Assembly (NCBI GenBank): GCA_002373325.1
Contig: DFKI01000109.1
Span: forward strand, 1 to 22,239
DNA length: 22,239 nt
Reading direction: 5' to 3'
Source of the DNA: Treponema sp. UBA3649
Lineage (GTDB): Bacteria > Spirochaetota > Spirochaetia > Treponematales > Treponemataceae
Made by a program: the position numbers and the translations under genes. Every line of letters begins with the position of its first letter. Within the stretch, counting starts at the first letter, position 1. Below are positions 6,852 to 13,005 of this stretch, in pieces. The notes under the pieces are model-generated. The model was not told the DNA's origin, ran no database searches, and saw only the letters and a list, made by a program, of their open reading frames with translations.

Positions 6852-8087
6852 TTATTTTAGGATATCTTTTTCAACGTCGAAAATATTACCGTCAGCGGAA
6901 ATCAAAATGTCGCGGCCTTCTAAAACCGCCACAGCATATCCGTTCACAAAATTATCCGCGTAATCAAAATCTGTGCCGAAAACCTTCTCCGCTTTTTTGT
7001 TGATGAACGCATATTTTGCATCTTCCCCATCATTGATTTTTACAAGCAAATGTCCATTGTGAAATTCATAGTCTGTGGGTTCGTATCTTTCATCCAACTT
7101 TATAAAGTTATGATTTCTTTCCAGCAGGAACCAAGCATACTTGTCTTTATCAAATTTATTTACAACAGCAATTCCATCATAAAAAAGATATTCAAGTCTT
7201 GGGCAGTCCTTAGGTCCTTTATAAAATACATTGAATTTGCACTCAATTTCAAATTCTCTGTTTCCATTTATATAACCAGATTTTCCATCCTCCATGATTA
7301 CTGGAAGGAGACCTTCCGTAAAATATTTGCCGACCTCTCTTATTCCGCTGATAATCTGCTCGCCGCTTTCGTTGATTACCGAATAAGGAGGCTCAAAATT
7401 CAGATTATAACAATAGGCGACGGCTTTTCCCTCACGGAAAGGATAACCGCCACCACCAAACTTTATTTCTGGAAACGCGGCTGTAGTTAAATCTTTTTTG
7501 ACAAACGCTGACAAGGTATTTGATGCGTAATATTTTTCACTTTCAAGATTTCCGGGAGCCAATCTGTCGTGGCTATTCATCTCCGTTGTGCTTCCATCAA
7601 ACAAGTTTAATAAAACATAAGAACTAAGCTGGCTCTTTACCCTCAGCTGACAATATTTTTCAGAAATCATTTCCATAAAATATACATCTGGAGAATTATA
7701 CAGTTGATTGAGATTGTTGTCATAAACTGAATATTCATGGTTTTCATTCTCAGTCGCAATGCAATAATCATAGACTTCAATGCGCAAATAATTCGGTTCG
7801 ATTTTGACATCAAAATTTTTATCCATCAAACCATATTTTCCGTTGTATTTAAATGGTACAAAACTATTTTTTTTCAAATCGGTAAAATCATTTTTAGGTA
7901 AATCAGTTGCTTCATTCTCAAAGCTTGTTTTACTTTCATCTTTCTTTATTATATCCTGTATATTATTTCTTTTGCAAGATTCAAAGAAGAATAACAGAGA
8001 GCAAAAGAAGAAGAATACCAATAATAAATTTGTGAAATTATATTTTTTTCTAGTATCAAATTTAATAGTATCTATTTTAAAAATCAT
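6852..8087 (-). CDS. WG-repeat lipoprotein, candidate partner of the NlpC/P60-like effector
   Basis: A 411-residue protein with a basic start, a hydrophobic run of F and L and a lipobox ending FFFESC, so a likely lipoprotein signal with the lipid on that Cys. The mature part has WG-like repeats: KYGLMDKNFDVKIEPNY, KSGYINGNREFEIECKF, YAFINKKAEKVFG with YADNFVNGYAVA. WG repeats form beta-structures used in binding proteins. The start has a strong ribosome site (GAGGAG) and lies 20 bases after the effector stop, so the two are co-transcribed. The pairing is echoed in the 5660-5896 chimera, which fuses pieces of both genes. A surface immunity or binding partner is a reasonable inference; a separate envelope role cannot be excluded. 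Confidence 0.75.
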   Translation of the reverse strand: MIFKIDTIKFDTRKKYNFTNLLLVFFFFCSLLFFFESCKRNNIQDIIKKDESKTSFENEATDLPKNDFTDLKKNSFVPFKYNGKYGLMDKNFDVKIEPNYLRIEVYDYCIATENENHEYSVYDNNLNQLYNSPDVYFMEMISEKYCQLRVKSQLSSYVLLNLFDGSTTEMNSHDRLAPGNLESEKYYASNTLSAFVKKDLTTAAFPEIKFGGGGYPFREGKAVAYCYNLNFEPPYSVINESGEQIISGIREVGKYFTEGLLPVIMEDGKSGYINGNREFEIECKFNVFYKGPKDCPRLEYLFYDGIAVVNKFDKDKYAWFLLERNHNFIKLDERYEPTDYEFHNGHLLVKINDGEDAKYAFINKKAEKVFGTDFDYADNFVNGYAVAVLEGRDILISADGNIFDVEKDILK

Positions 8088-8107
8088 TTGTAACTCCTCA
8101 AGAAAAA

Positions 8108-9376
8108 CTAGTCTATCTTACGAAAATAGAATGACTCATAGAGAGTAAATTCGCTGAGTCTTGTATCAGTTAATGCATAAACGGATGTAGAATCCACACC
8201 GCCAGTGCTATTACCAAGAGAATTATCCCATACAGTCATAGCACCATTTTCTATAATCAATAAAGCCGCATGTTCATTTGCGTGTTGACCTTTCTTTGGC
8301 CCTGAGTGATAAGTGCCGTCGCCCATAAAAACAACGTAAGCACCGTCCAAGGAAGGAACTTCTGTTGTGAATCCAGAATTTTCTTTTTTTGCTTCTTCAA
8401 TATGTTGCATACAATTCTTTGCATAAGAATTTCCTGCCGGAAGATACTTTGTTGAGTCAAGTCCTGCATCGTTAATAACTTCTTCAACCCAGTTATCGCA
8501 TCTAACTCCATTTTCATTGTATTTGTAATTTTCATTTTGTTTTACACTTTTCTTCATTTTTTCCAAACTGGTTTCCGTTTCAATGCTCTCAGTTCCAGAA
8601 TATATTCCAAGATTTTCATCTCTACTGCCTGGATACCCTCTTTCTGTGAGATTACCTGAGTGACTGTCAATATTTTGTCCCTCAATCTGCTTTCCGCTAA
8701 TCTCTTCTCCCTTTGTACTTGTTCCTCTGATTCCATCTTTAGCGGCATGTACCTTGAGCTTCTCGACCATCTGATTGTAATATGTCGATTCATATTTCGG
8801 CTCTGTGTTGGTTGTTGTTGCAGGAACGCCTAGAGCTGCATTTGAGGTTGGTGCAGTAGCCTCTGCTTGCATCGTCTGAGTGCCCGACGTGTCTTTTCTG
8901 CTTGATGTTGGCGCCGGAGCGATTGCACTTGCTGCATTTGTAGAGCGTGTGTTCAGATTTGATACTCCTTCAGAATAGTTTTTTCCTGACGAGCCGGTAT
9001 GTCTGCTGCCGATGTTTCCCCCTATGCTCGGCGAGGTCTGAGTTACATTCTGTGGAGCTGATGTGACTCCCGTTACCACTTGATTTCCGAAGTTGATTTT
9101 CTGTCCCGGGTAAATCAAATCCGGATTTTCTATTCCGCTCATCTTTGCCACATCAGAAACACTGAGATCCGTTCCGTGTTCCTTGTTGTAATCAGTGACT
9201 ATCTGACCGAGTGTGTCACCTTTTTTTACTGTCTGTGTCTCACATTTTTCACCTTGAGATTCCTGCTGACCGCCTTGCTCTTTTCCTCCGCCGTTCACAA
9301 AAATCATCTCCTCGTCCGTAAGCTCTCGTGCGTCATCGGGGATTGGGAACGGGATTCGCTTTCTTTTGAATAACAT
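8108..9376 (-). CDS. Double-glycine-leader effector with LysM and NlpC/P60- or CHAP-like domain
   Basis: A 422-residue secreted-effector candidate. Residues 1-30 are a leader with basic start, prolines, ELTDEEM and terminal NGG, the cleavage site for a C39 peptidase. Residues ~47-98 form a LysM domain (VKKGDTLGQIV...NPDLIYPGQKINFG) that would bind peptidoglycan. A long Ser/Thr/Asn-rich linker follows. The last ~140 residues look like a papain-fold amidase: RCDNWVEEV with Cys293, a strand GAYVVFMGDG, EHAALLI with His369, and VWDNS with Asp384. This order fits NlpC/P60 or CHAP peptidoglycan hydrolases, so the target would be the cell wall. Ribosome site CGGAGGT precedes ATG 9376. A WG-repeat lipoprotein gene follows by 20 bases. 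The domain call is by motif only. Confidence 0.8.
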   Translation of the reverse strand: MLFKRKRIPFPIPDDARELTDEEMIFVNGGGKEQGGQQESQGEKCETQTVKKGDTLGQIVTDYNKEHGTDLSVSDVAKMSGIENPDLIYPGQKINFGNQVVTGVTSAPQNVTQTSPSIGGNIGSRHTGSSGKNYSEGVSNLNTRSTNAASAIAPAPTSSRKDTSGTQTMQAEATAPTSNAALGVPATTTNTEPKYESTYYNQMVEKLKVHAAKDGIRGTSTKGEEISGKQIEGQNIDSHSGNLTERGYPGSRDENLGIYSGTESIETETSLEKMKKSVKQNENYKYNENGVRCDNWVEEVINDAGLDSTKYLPAGNSYAKNCMQHIEEAKKENSGFTTEVPSLDGAYVVFMGDGTYHSGPKKGQHANEHAALLIIENGAMTVWDNSLGNSTGGVDSTSVYALTDTRLSEFTLYESFYFRKID

Positions 9377-9393
9377 TTTTCTACCTCCGATAT

Positions 9394-9576
9394 TTATACA
9401 TTTCCGTCGCCGTCATATCTCTTTGCAAAATACATATAGACTATGAATTCCAATATTATCAATATAATATAGAAGAAAATGTTATCGAACAAACTAATTT
9501 TGAATATTCTTTCAATAATCAGCCCTAAAATGCTATATACAAGACTAAATATTCCGACTGCCAGTTTTGGATGCAT
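9394..9576 (-). CDS. Small two-helix membrane protein, copy 2 (candidate immunity protein)
   Basis: 60 residues, MHPKLAVGIF to KRYDGDGNV, the most divergent of the three paralogues within the membrane segments (SLVYSILGLIIERIF and IFFYIILIILEFIVYMYF). It follows the orphan effector C-terminus (9581-9800) by four bases and uses the ribosome site GGAAAGGAG formed by that remnant's last codons. The core varies while both ends are kept, as expected if the helices carry partner specificity. The next gene on this strand is the NlpC/P60-like effector, 17 bases on. Confidence 0.75.
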   Translation of the reverse strand: MHPKLAVGIFSLVYSILGLIIERIFKISLFDNIFFYIILIILEFIVYMYFAKRYDGDGNV

Positions 9577-9580
9577 AATT

Positions 9581-9800
9581 TCACTCCTTTCCGAAGAACC
9601 AGCTCAAGCCTTGCAGAAATGAAGACTTGACTATATACTTTGGATTCATACCATCTCCAAAAATCATGGATGAATTATTCCCTACCATAGAATCTATTGT
9701 ATACTCAAACTGCATCTCGCTTGATGCTATTTGAATCCCTGCTTGAGCAGCATCTTCCACTTTTTCTGAGACATAGGACACTCCGATTTCTATCTCCGAT
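9581..9800 (-). pseudogene. Orphan C-terminus of GFIPxVG-type effector
   Basis: About 72 codons matching the last ~68 residues of the 418-residue effector (GVSYxSEKVEDAAQAGIQ, NNSS, WFFGKE), with substitutions in between. The leader and body are missing. Directly upstream is the sequence ATATCGGAG-A-TAGAAA, nearly the ribosome site found before the NlpC/P60-like effector, so a leader gene's control region seems to have been joined to an effector tail. There is an ATG within the fragment (frame start 9781). It resembles orphan toxin tips that pair with immunity genes in other polymorphic toxin loci. Confidence 0.75.
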
Positions 9801-9802
9801 AT

Positions 9803-9985
9803 TTATACATTTCCGTCGCCGTCATACCTGTCGGCAAAATATTTGTATACAATACATCCAAGAACTACAGCTATAATATAACATAAAACATTATCAAATA
9901 CGTTTACTTTTAATATGCCTTGTATTAGAACACATATTAAACTATATATGCCAGCAAAAATTCCACAAGCCAGTTTCGGATGCAT
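9803..9985 (-). CDS. Small two-helix membrane protein, copy 3, cognate to the intact effector
   Basis: 60 residues, MHPKLACGIF to ADRYDGDGNV, with two membrane segments (AGIYSLICVLIQGIL and VLCYIIAVVLGCIVYKYF). This copy follows the intact 418-residue effector by four bases; its ribosome site GGAAAGGAG lies in the effector's last codons, so the two are translationally coupled. An in-frame extension to 10066 exists but overlaps the effector and lacks the paralogues' conserved start. As the partner of an intact hydrophobic effector, it is the best test case for the immunity idea. Confidence 0.8.
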   Translation of the reverse strand: MHPKLACGIFAGIYSLICVLIQGILKVNVFDNVLCYIIAVVLGCIVYKYFADRYDGDGNV

Positions 9986-9989
9986 ACTT

Positions 9990-11246
9990 TCACTCCTTTC
10001 CAAAGAACCAGTCCAGCCACTGCAAACAATAGGATTTAACAATATAGCCGGAGTCCATATTATCACCTAAAAGAACTGATGAATTGTTGCCCATCACAGA
10101 ATTTATTCTATGCTCATATTGCAATCCTATAGATGCCGTCTGAATCCCGGCTTGAGCAGCATCCTCCACTTTTTCAGAGGCATAGGACACTCCTATACTT
10201 GCAAAAGGTCCTACATCAGGTATAAATCCTACTGCATCACTTGTGAGTGATGAGAAATTATGAAAAGATGGATTCATAAAAAGATGGCCAGTATCAATAA
10301 CTGTTGCCGCAATGCCAGTTATTGAAGATGTTTTAGAAGCTCCACCGGAATATTTTGCAAGCTTTGTAAAACTCGCGGCATCATCGGCATAATCAATTAT
10401 TTTGTCCGCAGTAACATTCGCAATTCCTGTATTCGTACTCACGTTTCCAAGCATTTCGGAAAGATTTCCCTTTGCAGGGTATAAATCATTGACATATTTT
10501 TTCGCGGCACTTTCACTCTTGAATGTGTCAGTTACTTTCACACCGTCCGTGACTTTGAATGTATATCCCTTGTAGCAGAGAACTGAATAAGCGGCACAGG
10601 CTTCCTCCATGCTTTTCCTGCTGCGCTTGTCCGCATACACAATTCCGTTCGCCGTGTCAACGAAGTCAGGGTAGCCGTTATTCTTAAAATCGAACGACAC
10701 AGCACTTGCAGATGCACTTTCATCCTTATTGCCGCTTACTCCATTACTGCCCAATGCAATCTTCTGTTCTTTTTCCATCATTTCATTTATAAACTGCTGG
10801 TCATAGGGACTGTGGTATTTTTGATCCTTAAGTATATTTGCGGTACAGTCGTTTCCTGTATTTGTTGTTGAAACAAATGAACTTGAAGTGCTTCTTGGAA
10901 CTGATGTACCGCTTGAATTTGGCGGACATCTTGAACCAGATATACAACCTGAAGAGTTTGAACACACATCAGAAACAGATGAAATGCCTGTTTCAGGAAC
11001 CACACTTGCTCCAGCAGAGGCTCCTCCGTTACCCACCTGATTCTGCGCCCACACGATGTCGCCTTTTGTCAGTGTATAGGTGGAGCCGTCCTTCCTTGTA
11101 ACAGTGTCCCCCTCCTGTGCGTTAGCCTGAGCCTCCACACTGTTTTCAATCTTCGCTCCTCCGTTCACAAGAATCATCTCTGCGTCCGTAAGCTCTCTCG
11201 CGCCATCGGGGATTGGGAAGGGGATTTGTTTTCTTTTAAATAGCAT
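9990..11246 (-). CDS. Double-glycine-leader effector with EF-hand-like loop and GFIPxVG toxin-like C-terminus
   Basis: 418 residues. The leader ends ELTDAEMILVNGG (cleavage after residue 30). Then come a GDTVTRKDGSTYTLTK module, a Ser-rich linker and the DQQFINEMMEK block shared with the caspase-like effector. An EF-hand-like calcium loop follows (DFKNNGYPDFVD, residues 186-197), then a ~50-residue alpha/beta module (YKGYTFKVTDG, FKSESAAKKY) and the GNLSEMLGNVSTNTG block. Residues ~332-352 contain SDAVGFIPDVGPFASIG, a Gly/Pro-rich hydrophobic hairpin of the kind placed before or within membrane-active domains of polymorphic toxins. The tail ends WFFGKE. No catalytic residues are evident, so membrane insertion is a guess. 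Ribosome site CGGAGG. The small membrane protein at 9803-9985 follows in four bases. Confidence 0.75.
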   Translation of the reverse strand: MLFKRKQIPFPIPDGARELTDAEMILVNGGAKIENSVEAQANAQEGDTVTRKDGSTYTLTKGDIVWAQNQVGNGGASAGASVVPETGISSVSDVCSNSSGCISGSRCPPNSSGTSVPRSTSSSFVSTTNTGNDCTANILKDQKYHSPYDQQFINEMMEKEQKIALGSNGVSGNKDESASASAVSFDFKNNGYPDFVDTANGIVYADKRSRKSMEEACAAYSVLCYKGYTFKVTDGVKVTDTFKSESAAKKYVNDLYPAKGNLSEMLGNVSTNTGIANVTADKIIDYADDAASFTKLAKYSGGASKTSSITGIAATVIDTGHLFMNPSFHNFSSLTSDAVGFIPDVGPFASIGVSYASEKVEDAAQAGIQTASIGLQYEHRINSVMGNNSSVLLGDNMDSGYIVKSYCLQWLDWFFGKE

Positions 11247-11269
11247 TATTTGCCTCCGTTGTTTTTTTT

Positions 11270-11287
11270 GGATATTGAATGATATCC
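11270..11287. other. Hairpin before the 418-residue effector gene
   Basis: GGATAT and ATATCC form a 6-bp stem around a six-base loop, beside an eight-base T run on the plus strand. Read on the minus strand the hairpin is followed by A residues, so it is not a terminator for the operon. It may be an mRNA structure upstream of the effector start. Confidence 0.3.
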
Positions 11288-11302
11288 GTCATGTCTATTT
11301 TT

Positions 11303-12040
11303 TTAGTTGAAGAAATAACTCAGTATTCTCACCGAGTTTTTGTTCCAGTCTGTCTCTTCATTTGTGTCTGCAGGTCTTGTCGTCGTTGTTGTAACGCTGG
11401 TGTTGTTCGTTGTGCTTGACTGGCTCCCGTTCTCGCTTGATTTTGTTTCCGTCGTGCTTGTCTGATTTCCGTTCTCAGTTGAGTTTGATGTCGTAGTTGA
11501 CTCGCTTTCTGTTTTCTGTGTATTTGATGAGCCCGAAGGTGCAGACGGATTTGGCTCGGTTTTGAGCGTAGTATTCCCGGTTGTCGTTGCGGTGCCATCC
11601 GTAGTGTTCGACGTGATTGATTCGGATGATGATGATGAATCCGACTCTGTTTTGCTTGTTGTGTCCGATGCTCCGATTGATGTGACCTCTGTTGATGTCT
11701 CGACCTGCCGCACAAGGCTCCACTCAACGTTGACGAACAGGCTCTGGGACGGCGGTATGTTTACATCGTAGCTCAATGAAATATAGTGGTCGATTCCTTC
11801 GTCTGATGTAGCGACGGCATTGATTGCACAATTATATATTGTCCTATCGCTCGTGTTTGTGATTTTCACATCGACGCTGCAATACACAGTCTCTTCGCTC
11901 GTTGAAGTTCTTTCAATTCTTGTGCGTACTGATGACGTTTCAATCTCAACCGTACCATCGGGGGCTTCAAAAAGAGAGCAGCTCGCGAGAAGCGATCCCA
12001 AAATCAGCAATGCCGCAATCATTTCAAAAAACTTTTTCAT
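11303..12040 (-). CDS. Lipoprotein with FxLYD-like domain and long Ser/Thr-rich tail
   Basis: 245 residues. Signal peptide with lipobox LLASC (Cys21). Residues ~30-125 look like a small beta-sandwich (YCSVDVKITNTSDRTIYNC, then IPPSQSLFVNVEW), similar to FxLYD-type domains of bacterial lipoproteins. From ~127 to ~225 the sequence is almost only S, T, N, E, G and K, an extended flexible tail. The start has a ribosome site inside the end of the HlyD gene (TAA and ATG two bases apart), so it belongs to the transporter operon. Position between adaptor and effectors suggests an accessory or outer-envelope component of the export system, but nothing in the sequence proves this. Confidence 0.75.
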   Translation of the reverse strand: MKKFFEMIAALLILGSLLASCSLFEAPDGTVEIETSSVRTRIERTSTSEETVYCSVDVKITNTSDRTIYNCAINAVATSDEGIDHYISLSYDVNIPPSQSLFVNVEWSLVRQVETSTEVTSIGASDTTSKTESDSSSSSESITSNTTDGTATTTGNTTLKTEPNPSAPSGSSNTQKTESESTTTSNSTENGNQTSTTETKSSENGSQSSTTNNTSVTTTTTRPADTNEETDWNKNSVRILSYFFN

Positions 12041-12042
12041 AA

Positions 12043-13002
12043 TTAATTCTCCATAAATTGATTGATGAATTCCATCCAGTCAGATGACAGTCTCAGAATG
12101 TTCAGCTTTCCCTGTATCATCTGCCAGACGCTTTTATAATAATTCAGGCGAACCTCATAGTACCCTGATTCCGCCGTCCAGAACTCCGCCTCGGTTATCA
12201 GATTTTTTTCCAGCAGTGATTTCATGTCCTTTCTGAACTCTTCTTCCTTTTCCATTGCATGCTCTATGTCAGTGCAGTAGGTGGAGAAAGAGACTGACCA
12301 TTTCTGATACAAGCTCCTCATCTTTTCCTGCTCGTCACGAATCACGTCTAGCTGCAGATTAAGGTTTTGAATCTTTCTGTCGGAGATTTCTTTTATTGCT
12401 TTTCCTTGTGAGTTGAAATCCAGACCAAGACGAACGCCGATTGTTCCGCTCAATGACCAATTGTCAAGTGAGTCCGTAAGTTCACGAAGCGACCTGCTAA
12501 AATCTGAATATCTATTGTACCTGCTTTTGTCTGGTGAAAGGGATGCCTGCACATAGCTCATGTGTGAGTTGAAAAGCTCTACGTTTGCTTTTTGTCCAAG
12601 CCGATGCCTTTGAGTCTGCTCTTGATACTCCGCCTCAGTTTTTTTCATCACTATGCTGTAGTATTCTTTTTCAAGCTCTGTCATAAGATTTTCTTTTTCT
12701 TTTAATATTTGCGTTGGGTCAATGCTCAGTAGCAGGTCACCTTTTTTCACGGTTTTTCCTGATTTGTAATCGACATATTTTATCTTGCCTGTTATGGCAT
12801 TGGAGACAGAAGATATATTTGTTTCTGGTCTTATAAATCCTGATGTCTTGATTACTTCTTCAAATGGAGCGACGGCGAACCAGATAAATGCGATTACAAT
12901 GAGGGATGCCACGATTATGACAAATCTACTCTGCAGAGTGGGTTTGTGTCTGAAAAAAAATTCCTGTGTTTTAGTCAGCAGTTGGTCTGAATAAACTTTC
13001 AT
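12043..13002 (-). CDS. HlyD-type adaptor (membrane fusion protein), C-terminally short
   Basis: Periplasmic adaptor for the adjacent peptidase-ABC transporter. Residues ~25-46 are the single inner-membrane helix (VIIVASLIVIAFIWFAVAPF). This is followed by the first half of the lipoyl hairpin (GKIKYVDYKSGKTVKKGDLLLSI) and two long coiled-coil arms (~95-300). Usual family members continue for about 100 more residues with the second lipoyl half and a beta-barrel (APVSG-type motif). Here the protein ends at ...FINQFMEN just where that part should begin, and no remnant of it follows. Ribosome site GAGGTGA overlaps the ABC gene's last codons. Either a real shortened adaptor or a truncated gene. Confidence 0.85.
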   Translation of the reverse strand: MKVYSDQLLTKTQEFFFRHKPTLQSRFVIIVASLIVIAFIWFAVAPFEEVIKTSGFIRPETNISSVSNAITGKIKYVDYKSGKTVKKGDLLLSIDPTQILKEKENLMTELEKEYYSIVMKKTEAEYQEQTQRHRLGQKANVELFNSHMSYVQASLSPDKSRYNRYSDFSRSLRELTDSLDNWSLSGTIGVRLGLDFNSQGKAIKEISDRKIQNLNLQLDVIRDEQEKMRSLYQKWSVSFSTYCTDIEHAMEKEEEFRKDMKSLLEKNLITEAEFWTAESGYYEVRLNYYKSVWQMIQGKLNILRLSSDWMEFINQFMEN

Positions 13003-13005
13003 AAA

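Noticed and set aside
9986..10066. N-terminal extension of the small membrane protein copy 3
   Set aside because: It overlaps the intact effector's coding region and the paralogues start at MHPKLA.
11329..11771. Open frames overlapping the Ser/Thr-rich lipoprotein on both strands
   Set aside because: They are shadows of the low-complexity tail; only the lipoprotein frame has a signal peptide and ribosome site.
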